Assembly (NCBI GenBank): GCA_003987775.1
Contig: RXJD01000024.1
Location: 49,249 to 113,248 of the forward strand
Reading direction: 5' to 3'
Source of the DNA: Mycobacterium sp.
GTDB lineage: Bacteria; Actinomycetota; Actinomycetes; Mycobacteriales; Mycobacteriaceae
DNA: 64,000 nt
This document shows, piece by piece, positions 38,065 to 46,671 of this stretch (positions are counted from its first letter, which is position 1; every line of letters begins with the position of its first letter). Both the position numbers and the translations under genes were made by a program. The notes beneath the pieces are model-generated. The model was not told the origin of the DNA. It did no database searches and worked only from the letters and a program-made list of their open reading frames with translations.

Positions 38065-38181
38065 GGTGCAGAGCGTTCAGCAGGCGCCTTGGTGGATTCT
38101 TGAAACGCAGTACAGGGTGCCGTTCAAGTTGAGTACCGGCCTACTCAATCCGGGCCGCCGCCACCGGCGCACGCTGGGCCG

Positions 38182-38370
38182 ATGGCCGAGGAACTCACCG
38201 AGCGTGAGCGGGCACTACGCAGGTTGCCGTTGCCTTACTCGTTGGCGCTGCGGCTGCGCGACGCCGGCGTGGCGCCGGAGGTGATCTGCGAGTACGTCGG
38301 CGTCGAGAACGCCTTCCTCGACGGTTTCTATCGGGTCGCCGAAGCGAAACTTGTTGCGCTGCAGAAGTAA
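38182..38370 (+). CDS. Small HTH-like protein upstream of the P450
   Basis: A 62-residue helical protein. The middle (ALRLRDAGVAPEVICEYVGVENAFLDGFYR) resembles a helix-turn-helix of the sigma region 4 type seen in small mycobacterial proteins. It ends 10 bases before the P450 start, whose AAGGAG ribosome site overlaps its stop, so both are on one transcript. Role unknown. Confidence 0.7.
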   Translation: MAEELTERERALRRLPLPYSLALRLRDAGVAPEVICEYVGVENAFLDGFYRVAEAKLVALQK

Positions 38371-38380
38371 AGGAGCCCAC

Positions 38381-39760
38381 ATGACCCTGGCTATCGAACA
38401 CGCGGACCTCGCGGCCTTGCCGCCGGCCCCGAAGAATCCGTTGCCCTACCGAAAGCAGATGCAGGCGGTGCGCTCCTACATCGACGGTATTCAGCAGCTC
38501 ATCGACGCGGGCGGGCCCGTGACCCGAATCGCGTTGGGACCCCGATGGCTGGTCCCGACCATAGTTGTGATCGCCTCACCCCAGGGCGCCCGCGACGTGC
38601 TGGGCCGCACCGACGAGATCGCCGACCGGGGTCCCACGCCGGGCATGCTGCAGATGTACCGGCTGATGGGCGGCAACCTGTTGAACCTGCCCCACCAGCG
38701 CTGGTTGCCGCGGCGCCGCACCCTGCAGCCGATGTTCACCAAACACCACGTGGCACGCTACGCCGGGCACATGGCAGCGGCAGCACAGTCGGTGGTCGAC
38801 CGCTGGGCCGACGCCAAGACGGTCGACCTAGACGCCGAGTGCCGGGTACTGACGTTGCGGGCGCTCGGGCGCTCGGTGCTGGGCCTGGATCTCGACGACC
38901 GGGCCGACGCCATCGGCCCGGCGTTGCGCGACGCACTCGGGTGGGCTGCCGACCGCGCAGCGAGGCCGGTCAATCTGCCGCACTGGTTGCCCACCGCTGG
39001 TCAGCGGCGGGCGCGTGCCGCCAACGCCTACCTGCACCGGCTCGCCGCCGAGATCCTCGGTGCCGTTCGTGCCGATCCTTCGCTCGATGCACCACTGGTA
39101 CGCGCGCTGGTTGCCGCGACCGATCCGGCCACCGGGCGCCGGCTCTGCGACGCCGAGATCTGCCATGAGCTGGTGCTGTTCATGCTCGCCGGGCACGACA
39201 CCACCTCCACCACCCTGACCTACGCGTTATGGGCGCTGGGTCACCATCCGGACCTCCAAGAGCAGGTCCTTGCCGAAGTGACGGCGCTGGGGCACCGGCC
39301 GCTGCGTCCCGAAGACGTGCCCCAGCTCGGCTACACCGTGCGGGTGCTCCACGAGGCGTTGCGGCTCTGCCCGCCTGCCGCGGGAACACCGCGGCGGCTC
39401 AACACAGACCTGGCCGTCGACGGTTACCGGATCGAGGCCGGCACCGTCGCGGTGGTCGACTTCTATGCCCTGCACCGCGATCCGCAATTGTGGGACGATC
39501 CGCTGACATTCGACCCCGATCGGTTCCTGCCCGAACGCTCCAAGGGCCGCAGCCGTTGGCAATATCTGCCGTTCGGCGGTGGACCGCGCTCGTGCATCGG
39601 CGACCACTTCGCGATGCTCGAGGCGACCCTGGCACTGGCCACGATCATTCGTGCGGCGCGAATCGAGTCGATAGGCGATGACTTCCCGTTGGCAACGCCG
39701 TTCACGGTGGTGGCCGCCGCACCCATTTACGCCGAAGTCGCGGTTCGCAGCCGTGTGTGA
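38381..39760 (+). CDS. Cytochrome P450
   Basis: A 459-residue soluble P450. I-helix oxygen motif AGHDTTST near residue 266, E-x2-R in EALRLCPPA, and heme loop FGGGPRSCIGDHFA with the axial Cys. The GPRSCIG form and length resemble class II-like bacterial P450s of the CYP4/CYP102-related group rather than the short CYP families. ATG 38381 chosen (AAGGAG). Substrate unknown; no redox partner adjoins. Confidence 0.92.
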   Translation: MTLAIEHADLAALPPAPKNPLPYRKQMQAVRSYIDGIQQLIDAGGPVTRIALGPRWLVPTIVVIASPQGARDVLGRTDEIADRGPTPGMLQMYRLMGGNLLNLPHQRWLPRRRTLQPMFTKHHVARYAGHMAAAAQSVVDRWADAKTVDLDAECRVLTLRALGRSVLGLDLDDRADAIGPALRDALGWAADRAARPVNLPHWLPTAGQRRARAANAYLHRLAAEILGAVRADPSLDAPLVRALVAATDPATGRRLCDAEICHELVLFMLAGHDTTSTTLTYALWALGHHPDLQEQVLAEVTALGHRPLRPEDVPQLGYTVRVLHEALRLCPPAAGTPRRLNTDLAVDGYRIEAGTVAVVDFYALHRDPQLWDDPLTFDPDRFLPERSKGRSRWQYLPFGGGPRSCIGDHFAMLEATLALATIIRAARIESIGDDFPLATPFTVVAAAPIYAEVAVRSRV

Positions 39761-39768
39761 AGTGCGTT

Positions 39769-39779
39769 ATTCCCTGCAA
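39769..39779 (+). promoter_or_regulatory. 11-mer shared with the S9 peptidase upstream region
   Basis: ATTCCCTGCAA occurs here, 87 bases before the LuxR start, and again in the same orientation relative to its gene 21 bases before the S9 peptidase start (44375-44385, minus strand). It also forms part of a short inverted repeat CCCTG-CAA-CAGGG here. A possible common regulator site. Confidence 0.35.
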
Positions 39780-39866
39780 CAGGGTGCCGGGGAGTCGATC
39801 AGGTGAGCTGTAGGGCATGTCGGCTGTTCCGCTGTGCGCAGGTGCCGACTCTCCTAGGCTAACCGG

Positions 39867-42476
39867 GTGCGTCTGAGGTGGCCGCTGACCGGCCGGGCAC
39901 AGGAGGTCGCGGTCATCCAGTCCGCGATTTCCGATCCGCGCACCCCGGGGGTCCTGGTCTGCGGTGCGCCCGGCGTCGGAAAGAGTCGGCTCGCCGGTGA
40001 CGCACTCACCGGGCTTCGTGGGTGCGTCACCCGGCGGGCGGTCGCCAGCGCGTCGGCGCGATCGCTTCCGTTGGGGGCCTTCGCTGCCTGGGCGCGGCTG
40101 CCCGAGCCGGGCGACGGGCAGCTGGTGCACCTCGTCCGCGACATGATCGAGGCGCTGACGGCGACACCGGAACGCGCTGCGGTGGTCATCGTCGTCGACG
40201 ACGCGCACCTGCTCGATGACTTGTCGGTGTTCGTGCTGCAACAGATCGTCGCGCGCCGGTCGGCAAAACTGGTGCTGACGATCCGCGGCGGTGAGCCGGT
40301 GCCTGCCGCGCTGCGGGAGGTGTGGGGATCCGAGTTCGAACGACTCGATCTGCAGCCGCTGTCGGCCGACGAGACGGCCAGGCTGTTATCGGCGGCATTG
40401 AACGGTCCCGTGGATCCGGATGTCTCACAACGCCTTTGGAAGCTGACCCGCGGCAACGTGCTCTATCTGCGCAACATCGTCGAGACGGAACTGGTCGACG
40501 GACGATTGGCGCAACACGGTGGCTACTGGCGATGGACGGGCGACCCGGTGGTGCCGCCGAGTCTGGCCGAGTTGATCGAGTCACGCATGGGTGCTTTGCC
40601 CGGCGCCGTTGGCGATGTGGTGGACACGCTGGCGGTGGGGGAGCCACTGGAGCTGAAGTCCCTGGCGCGGTTAGTGGATGCGGCGGCCATCGAGGAGGCC
40701 GACGTACGGGGATTGATCGCGATCGGTCCGGTCGACGGGGGCGTGGAAGTCCGGCTCGCTCATCCGCTGTACGGCGAACTGCGTCGCTCGCGGGCCGCAG
40801 CTACCCGGCTGCGACGGCTGCGGGGCCGGGTCGCTACGGAGCTGGCCGCGTCCGACGACCGTGACGAGGTGCGAACGGTGGTGCGGCGCGCCGTGTTGAG
40901 CGTCGACTCCGATCTCGCGCCGGACGCGGAACTACTTCTGCGAGCCGCGGAAGGGGCGATGTTCCTGGCCGATGCTCCGCTGGCGGATCGGTTGGCGGCA
41001 GCCGCAATTCGCGCCGGTTGTGGCGTGGCGGCCTACAACATCCGCTCCTTCGCCCTGGCGTGGCAGGGACGCGGTGCTGAGGCCGATGCCGCGGTGGCCG
41101 CGACACCGACCGACGGTCTCGGGGAAGAGGATCGCGTGTACCTGCTCGGCCACCGGGGCTTCAACAAGCTGTGGGGGCTGGCCGATCCGGACGGCGCCCG
41201 CCAGCTGTTCGAGGAAGCCGCACACCTGGGTACGGCGTTGACCCGTAGCTGGAGCGATGCCTATCTGACCGTCTACTGGGCGTCGATGGCGCAGCCCGAC
41301 AAGGCGATAGCGCGGGGCGATGGCGTCGACTTGGAGCGCCTGCCCGGCATCATCAGTTCGGCTGCGGCGTGGGCGCTGGTGGTCGCACACGGGGATGCGG
41401 GCCACGCCCGCGAGGCGGACCGGATAGCCGAAGTGGGTTATGCGTGCGTGCAGCGCACCGCCACCGCTGCCCACATGAGGCTCATCATCGCCGACCGTCA
41501 TCTCGGGGCCCGCCTGCTCGGCGGTCACCTGTCGCAGGCCACTGCCCTGGCCGAACAGGAGCGTGAGCAGACCGTGAACGTTCCGGGCGTGGCCCAGCTG
41601 CTGGGCGCCGCGATCGTGGGCCGCGCCGCCGCGGCATCCGGCCGCCTGGATGAAGCACGTCGCCTCTTGCAGACCGTCGTCGAGCTTTTCAGCGGTGACT
41701 CCAACGGTTTTCGCTATCGCTATCTGATTCCCCTCACCGTCACACTGGCCATGTGCGGTCTGGCCGGCGAAGCGTCGGCCGCACTGAGTGCCGTGGAAGC
41801 CGAGCGCCATCGAAGCTGGAGATTCGTCGACTACGAGGCTGACCTGGCGCGAGCGTGGGTCTGCGCCTGCCAGGGCGCCCTGAGTGAAGCGGTCGAGATC
41901 GCGGTCCGCGCGGCCGAACAAGCAGCTGCCAACGGTCAATTCGCTGCGGAGGTGCTGTGCCTGCAGACCGCCGCGCAATTCGGCGAGGGGTCGACGGCGG
42001 CGCGGCTGCGCGAACTGGAGTCGACGGTGCAAGGTCCGCGCGTCGCCGCGGCCGCTCGCCTTGCCGCTGCGCTGGCGGCAGGTGACGGGTCCGAGTTGTC
42101 CTCGGTATCAGAGGAATTCGAAGCTATGGGCGATCTGATCGCCGCGCTGGACGCTGCCGCGCACGCTGCGATTGTGTTTCGCCACAAAGACTTACGGGGG
42201 TCGGCGCTGAGTTGCTCGACGCGCGCTGACGCACTGGCCGAGCGGTGCGGCGGCGCCCGCACCCCGGCGCTTCGACAGGCCAGCGTGCCGGTGCCGTTCA
42301 CCTCGCGTGAGCGGGAGATCGTCATGCTGCTCGGGGAGGGCCTGCCCAGCCGGTTGGTGGCCGAGCGCCTGACCCTGTCGGTACGCACTGTCGAAGGCCA
42401 CATCTACCGGGCGATGACCAAGACCGGTGTGTCGAGCCGCGAGGAACTCGCTGCGTTGCTGAAACCGCGGGCTTAA
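39867..42476 (+). CDS. LuxR-family ATPase regulator (LAL type)
   Basis: An 869-residue regulator from GTG 39867. N-terminal AAA/STAND ATPase with Walker A CGAPGVGKSRL near residue 33 and Walker B VVIVVDDAHLLDD near 110; a long TPR-like helical centre; C-terminal LuxR helix-turn-helix in residues 811-865 (SREREIVMLLGEG, RTVEGHIYRAMTKTG). Converges on the S9 peptidase with stops overlapping by three bases. The shared 11-mer upstream of both suggests control of the peptidase gene. Confidence 0.9.
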   Translation: MRLRWPLTGRAQEVAVIQSAISDPRTPGVLVCGAPGVGKSRLAGDALTGLRGCVTRRAVASASARSLPLGAFAAWARLPEPGDGQLVHLVRDMIEALTATPERAAVVIVVDDAHLLDDLSVFVLQQIVARRSAKLVLTIRGGEPVPAALREVWGSEFERLDLQPLSADETARLLSAALNGPVDPDVSQRLWKLTRGNVLYLRNIVETELVDGRLAQHGGYWRWTGDPVVPPSLAELIESRMGALPGAVGDVVDTLAVGEPLELKSLARLVDAAAIEEADVRGLIAIGPVDGGVEVRLAHPLYGELRRSRAAATRLRRLRGRVATELAASDDRDEVRTVVRRAVLSVDSDLAPDAELLLRAAEGAMFLADAPLADRLAAAAIRAGCGVAAYNIRSFALAWQGRGAEADAAVAATPTDGLGEEDRVYLLGHRGFNKLWGLADPDGARQLFEEAAHLGTALTRSWSDAYLTVYWASMAQPDKAIARGDGVDLERLPGIISSAAAWALVVAHGDAGHAREADRIAEVGYACVQRTATAAHMRLIIADRHLGARLLGGHLSQATALAEQEREQTVNVPGVAQLLGAAIVGRAAAASGRLDEARRLLQTVVELFSGDSNGFRYRYLIPLTVTLAMCGLAGEASAALSAVEAERHRSWRFVDYEADLARAWVCACQGALSEAVEIAVRAAEQAAANGQFAAEVLCLQTAAQFGEGSTAARLRELESTVQGPRVAAAARLAAALAAGDGSELSSVSEEFEAMGDLIAALDAAAHAAIVFRHKDLRGSALSCSTRADALAERCGGARTPALRQASVPVPFTSREREIVMLLGEGLPSRLVAERLTLSVRTVEGHIYRAMTKTGVSSREELAALLKPRA

Positions 42477-44353
42477 GCCCGACCGCCCAGGTGCTGTTCG
42501 AGGAACCGGTCAACGGCCTCGTACAAGTCAATGAGGTTCTCCGGGTTGAGAAAACCGTGGCCCTCGTCCTCTTTGACCAGGTACTCCACTTCAACCCCGC
42601 GCGCCCGCAGTGCCTCCACCAGATTGTCGGACTCGGCCTGCACAACGCGAACGTCGTTGGCGCCCTGCGCAACCAGCAACGGCGTCCTGATTCGTTCGAC
42701 CTTGGTGATCGGCGAGCGCTCCAGCATGTCCGCCTCCTGCACCGGATCCTCCGGGTTGCCGACAAACAGGTGCCAGTTGTTGGCCAGATGGGGCCGAGCG
42801 CTCGGCGGAAGTGTGCGCATGAAGTTGGCCAGGCTGGAGATACCGACATAGTCGATGGCTGCCGCGAAGACGTCCGGGGTAAAGGTGACGCCGACCAGGG
42901 CGGCGTATCCGCCGTAGGAGCCGCCGAAGATGGCGACCCGGGCGGGGTCCGCGTAACCTTCCGCGACGGCCCAGTTCACCGCGTCGATCAGGTCGTCATG
43001 CATCTTGCCCGCGAACTCCCCGACCGCGGCCTTGACGAATGCCTTGCCGAATCCTGTTGAGCCGCGGAAGTTGACTTGCAGCACCGCATATCCGCGATTG
43101 GCGAGGAGTTGCACCTCCGGGTCGAACCGCCACCAGTCCCGGGCCCACGGGCCGCCGTGCACGAGCAGCACCAGCGGAAGTCCCTTCGGTTCCACTCCGA
43201 CGGGCAGCGTCAGGTACGAAGGCAGGTCCAGTCCGTCGCGCGACAGGATCGTCACGGGTGTCATCGGTGCCAACTGCTCAGGGTCGAGGTGTGGGAAGGG
43301 CCGGAACAGCAGCCTGCTTCGGCCGGTGGAGTGGTCATAGAAGTAGGTCCGTCCAGGGTCGCGGTCGTGGTTGAAGCTGACGATCCACCGCAGGCCGCTC
43401 TCGTCCGACGACAGCGCCCCGATCTCACCCTCGGACAGCGTCTGCAGGCTCGTCAGGACCTCGGCGAACAGTGGGTCGAGCGGCCTGATGACCTGTCCCG
43501 CGCCCAGATACCGTGCGCCGAGAAGCTCGCCGGTACGTCGGTGTTGGATCAGTGGTTGCGGGACGAGAGGCAGGACCAGGCCCCGGGAGTCCAGGTCATA
43601 CGTCGGGTGGCTGTCTACGGCGGTTTCGGTGCCGGTGGCTACGTCAAGCCGGACCAGTCGCGTGCGGTCAGTGCCCGCGTTGGACCCTATCCAGAGTCCT
43701 GTTCCGTCAGGGGTGGCCACCATCGGAAAGACGCCCAGGGTGTAGTCGGCGCCGTCATAGGTCGCGATCCGCCGCAGCGACCCCGATACGGCGTCCCATT
43801 GGTGAACTTCCACATCACCGGCCGCGGTGAGTGCCATCGCGAAGAGGGCGCCGTTGCGGCCGCTGAGCCATCCCGCGACCTGCCCGGGATTCTCGGCGAG
43901 CAGGGTGAGTTCGCCTGTGGCGATGTCGAGTTCGTAGACGTCCAGCAGGGCGATGTTGCGCTTGTTCAGATGCACGATGGCCTTGCCGGACAGTCCGCCC
44001 GGGTTCTCCAGGATCGCCTTGGTGCCATCGAAGGGCGTGAGGTCCACGGCCGCGGCTTCGGGATCGTCCAGGTCGACCCGGAAGACGTGCCAATTCTCGT
44101 CTCCGCCACGGTCCTGCAGATACAGCAGCCAGCGGGGGTTGTCGGTCCATTCGTAGCTCAGTACCGAACGGGTTTCGTCAGCGGTGACGCAGCGAGCCGG
44201 CTCGCCTTCGTCCACCGGTTGCACCCACACGTTCAGTCGGTTGCGCCACGGGGCGAGGTAGGCCATCCGGGTTCCGTCCGGTGAGATGGTCGCTCCGGCG
44301 CGGACGGGAGGGCGAAAAAAGTCCTCGACGGAGATCGGTTCGGGCAGTGCCAT
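42473..44353 (-). CDS. S9-family prolyl oligopeptidase-like serine peptidase
   Basis: A 626-residue cytosolic peptidase: N-terminal beta-propeller (residues 20-390, WD-like repeats such as ISPDGTRMAYLAP) and C-terminal alpha/beta hydrolase with nucleophile in GGSYGGY (Ser near 478), Asp in QGANDVRV (near 568) and His in DEGHGFLNPEN (near 600). Acyl-aminoacyl or dipeptidyl peptidase activity is likely. ATG 44353 chosen with AAGGAG upstream. It lies 38 bases downstream of the TetR gene and may be in its operon. Confidence 0.9.
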   Translation of the reverse strand: MALPEPISVEDFFRPPVRAGATISPDGTRMAYLAPWRNRLNVWVQPVDEGEPARCVTADETRSVLSYEWTDNPRWLLYLQDRGGDENWHVFRVDLDDPEAAAVDLTPFDGTKAILENPGGLSGKAIVHLNKRNIALLDVYELDIATGELTLLAENPGQVAGWLSGRNGALFAMALTAAGDVEVHQWDAVSGSLRRIATYDGADYTLGVFPMVATPDGTGLWIGSNAGTDRTRLVRLDVATGTETAVDSHPTYDLDSRGLVLPLVPQPLIQHRRTGELLGARYLGAGQVIRPLDPLFAEVLTSLQTLSEGEIGALSSDESGLRWIVSFNHDRDPGRTYFYDHSTGRSRLLFRPFPHLDPEQLAPMTPVTILSRDGLDLPSYLTLPVGVEPKGLPLVLLVHGGPWARDWWRFDPEVQLLANRGYAVLQVNFRGSTGFGKAFVKAAVGEFAGKMHDDLIDAVNWAVAEGYADPARVAIFGGSYGGYAALVGVTFTPDVFAAAIDYVGISSLANFMRTLPPSARPHLANNWHLFVGNPEDPVQEADMLERSPITKVERIRTPLLVAQGANDVRVVQAESDNLVEALRARGVEVEYLVKEDEGHGFLNPENLIDLYEAVDRFLEQHLGGRA

Positions 44354-44374
44354 GTGGCGACTCCTTGTGTTGCC

Positions 44375-44385
44375 TTGCAGGGAAT
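44375..44385 (-). promoter_or_regulatory. 11-mer shared with the LuxR regulator upstream region
   Basis: Read on the minus strand this is ATTCCCTGCAA, identical to 39769-39779. It lies between the TetR stop and the S9 start. Confidence 0.35.
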
Positions 44386-44391
44386 TTCGAG

Positions 44392-45009
44392 CTAATCGAG
44401 CGTCGGTCCACCGATGCGCCCGTTGGTCGCGTCGAGAATCGCCCGGTCGATGAGCGTGAGCGTCTGCTGTGGGCTGATCACTTCGCCGCGAGCCACGACT
44501 GCGGTGCTCACGTCCTCGTCGATCACCCGCAGCGCACCCGTCACCGCCGCTGCGCACAGCCGGACCGTGAGATCCTCGGGATGCATCCGCAGTCTCTTGG
44601 CGATGACAGGGATGAAGCCTCGTTCGAGTTGGTCGTGGACCATCAGGTACGCCGTACGCAGTGCCGGTTCGGCCGCCGTCATGCTGGCGATTCGCATCGC
44701 ACTCACCTCGTCGGCGATGTCCTGTTCGGTGAACGGGTGAGCGATCGCGTCGGCGGCCATGTGTTCGCCCAGCGACAGCTCAGGCGGCCACCGGTCCAGT
44801 ACTGCGATGAATCGGTGCGTCGTCTTGGCGAGTACCGGTTCGACGCAGCTCTCCTTCGACCGGAAGTACCTCCAGATCGTCCGGGTGGAAAGTCCTGCGG
44901 CGGCGGCGATGTCGTCACCGGTCGTCCCTGACACCCCGTGCTGCCAGAACAGTTCGCAGGCGTGGCGCGATACCTGTAGCCGGGCCTCGCCGTGCGCCAA
45001 ATCCTCCAC
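44392..45009 (-). CDS. TetR-family transcriptional regulator
   Basis: A 205-residue regulator with the N-terminal helix-turn-helix TTGDDIAAAAGLSTRTIWRYFRSKE (residues 29-53) and an effector-binding C-terminal domain. GTG 45009 is the frame start; a TTG at 45000 is an alternative. Twin palindromes directly upstream imply autoregulation. The hydrolase gene lies upstream and the S9 peptidase downstream on the same strand. Confidence 0.9.
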   Translation of the reverse strand: MEDLAHGEARLQVSRHACELFWQHGVSGTTGDDIAAAAGLSTRTIWRYFRSKESCVEPVLAKTTHRFIAVLDRWPPELSLGEHMAADAIAHPFTEQDIADEVSAMRIASMTAAEPALRTAYLMVHDQLERGFIPVIAKRLRMHPEDLTVRLCAAAVTGALRVIDEDVSTAVVARGEVISPQQTLTLIDRAILDATNGRIGGPTLD

Positions 45010-45012
45010 CCC

Positions 45013-45053
45013 CTGTCACTTAGTGACAGCACCAATGTGTCACTAAGTGACAG
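45013..45053. promoter_or_regulatory. Twin palindromic operator of the TetR gene
   Basis: Two near-identical 16-base palindromes, TGTCACTTAGTGACAG (45014-45029) and TGTCACTAAGTGACAG (45038-45053), are spaced 24 bases centre to centre, just over two helical turns. They fill the 57-base gap between the hydrolase stop and the TetR start. Perfect dyads here are typical TetR-dimer sites. Confidence 0.8.
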
Positions 45054-45066
45054 GGTGAGTCAAGTT

Positions 45067-45828
45067 CTAGTCGTCGTCGAGGTACGCGTCGGCCCACGCG
45101 CCGATGATGCGGGCGGCCCGGCGAGCCTGACCCCGCGCGGTGAGCAGGTGGTCGGAGCCTTCCAGCGAGACGAAGCTGCGCGGGTGGCGCGCCAAGCGGA
45201 AGATCTCGGTGGCGTTTGCGATGCCGACCGTGTTGTCGGTGGGGGAGTGCAGGATCAACAGCGGCAACCGCAGACCCTTGATCTTGTCGTGCAGGTGCGC
45301 CGCGCGGACGTCCTCGACGAATGCCCGCTTCAGGGTCAGCGTTCGCCCGCCGACCATCCACTCGGCACTGCCCTCGGACAGGCAGCGGTCAACCACTGCG
45401 TCGTAATGCTTTTCGACGTGACTCGGGTCGATGGGCGCGGCGACCGTGACGACCGCCCGCACCCCCGGCGACTGCCGGGCGGCGGCGAGTGCGGCGGCGC
45501 CGCCCCACGAATGACCGACCAGAATGTCGGCCGGCGTTCCGCGCTCGGCCATGAACTCGCATGCCTTGACGATGTCGTCGACCTTGACGGTGAACGACCC
45601 GTCGCCCCAATCTCCTTCTGAGCCACTGAGACCCAGCGCATCGAAGCGCAGCATGCCGATCCCGTCGGCGGCCAGCTGCTTGCAGATCCGGGCGGCGGCA
45701 GGCGACTCCTTGCCGAGAGTGAAGCCGTGCGCGAATACTCCCCAGCCACGCACCTCGCCCTCCGGCACATCGATGATTCCCGCCAGGTTCGGCCCCGTCG
45801 AACTTTGGAACGTCACACGTTCGCCCAT
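45067..45828 (-). CDS. Alpha/beta hydrolase
   Basis: A 253-residue hydrolase with the nucleophile elbow GHSWGG (Ser near 107), Asp in LHSPTDNTVG and His in EGSDHLL. The oxyanion region is VFAHGFTLGKES. Resembles OsmC-associated or dienelactone-type hydrolases; substrate unknown. It is upstream of the TetR operator, so it has its own promoter. Confidence 0.88.
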   Translation of the reverse strand: MGERVTFQSSTGPNLAGIIDVPEGEVRGWGVFAHGFTLGKESPAAARICKQLAADGIGMLRFDALGLSGSEGDWGDGSFTVKVDDIVKACEFMAERGTPADILVGHSWGGAAALAAARQSPGVRAVVTVAAPIDPSHVEKHYDAVVDRCLSEGSAEWMVGGRTLTLKRAFVEDVRAAHLHDKIKGLRLPLLILHSPTDNTVGIANATEIFRLARHPRSFVSLEGSDHLLTARGQARRAARIIGAWADAYLDDD

Positions 45829-45899
45829 GCAGGAGATCTAACACGGCCGCTGTCCCGAGCGGTTCGACGCATAGTCGGCCAGATCCGTAACATCGCGTC

Positions 45900-46538
45900 A
45901 TGAGGCTTGTCGCGACAACGCCAGGCGCGCATGCTGCCCTCGGCCTGGTGACCGCCATCCTGCTGGGTTTCGGATTGACCATCGCCCCGGCGCCGTTGCA
46001 GGCAACTGCATCGGCGGCCTGCCCGGACGTCGAGGTGGTTTTCGCTCGCGGCCGCGAGGAGCCTCCCGGCGTCGGTGCTGTTGGCGATGCGCTGGTCAAT
46101 TCGTTGCGGGGCAAGACGCGCTTGTCGGTCGGCGTCTACGGGGTGAACTATCCGGCCAACATCACCACCGGCAGCGGCGCCAACGATATGAGTGCCCACG
46201 TCCAATCCATGGCCAGAGACTGTCCCAACACCCGACTGGTACTCGGTGGCTACTCGCTCGGAGCCGAGGTGGCCGACCTGGTGACCGGCGGGCGACCGCT
46301 GTTCGGGTTCACCAACCCCTTGCCGCCGGGCGTGGACCAGCATGTCGCGGCGGTCGCGTTGTTCGGCAACGGCACCCGTGGACTGTCACCGGCCTTCGCG
46401 GGAAGGACGATCGACCAGTGCGCGCAAGGCGACCCCATCTGTGGCAGAGGGACGAATTGGCCGTCGCATCTGCAGCCGTCCTACATCGACTCCGGGCTGG
46501 TCGATCAGGCTGCCGGCTTTGTGGCCGGCCGGCTTTAG
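45900..46538 (+). CDS. Exported cutinase-like protein (Culp family)
   Basis: A 212-residue protein with a signal peptide (to about residue 40) and the cutinase fold: Cys41, nucleophile Ser119 in GGYSLGAEV, Asp178 in QGDPICG and His190 in NWPSH. Mycobacterial relatives are esterases, phospholipases or trehalose-ester-active enzymes at the cell surface. The residue after Ser, normally Gln and part of the oxyanion hole, is Leu120 here. Confidence 0.88.
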   Translation: MRLVATTPGAHAALGLVTAILLGFGLTIAPAPLQATASAACPDVEVVFARGREEPPGVGAVGDALVNSLRGKTRLSVGVYGVNYPANITTGSGANDMSAHVQSMARDCPNTRLVLGGYSLGAEVADLVTGGRPLFGFTNPLPPGVDQHVAAVALFGNGTRGLSPAFAGRTIDQCAQGDPICGRGTNWPSHLQPSYIDSGLVDQAAGFVAGRL

Positions 46539-46671
46539 CGCCTGAATTCTCAGCTAAAACCTAACTTCTGGGTACGGCGATGAATCCGATGCGGTGATAT
46601 TTTAGATCTGCGAGTGTCGCGGTTGACACGGCTGGGACCGGGACTCGCCGGCTAACGCATTTGGAGAAAAA

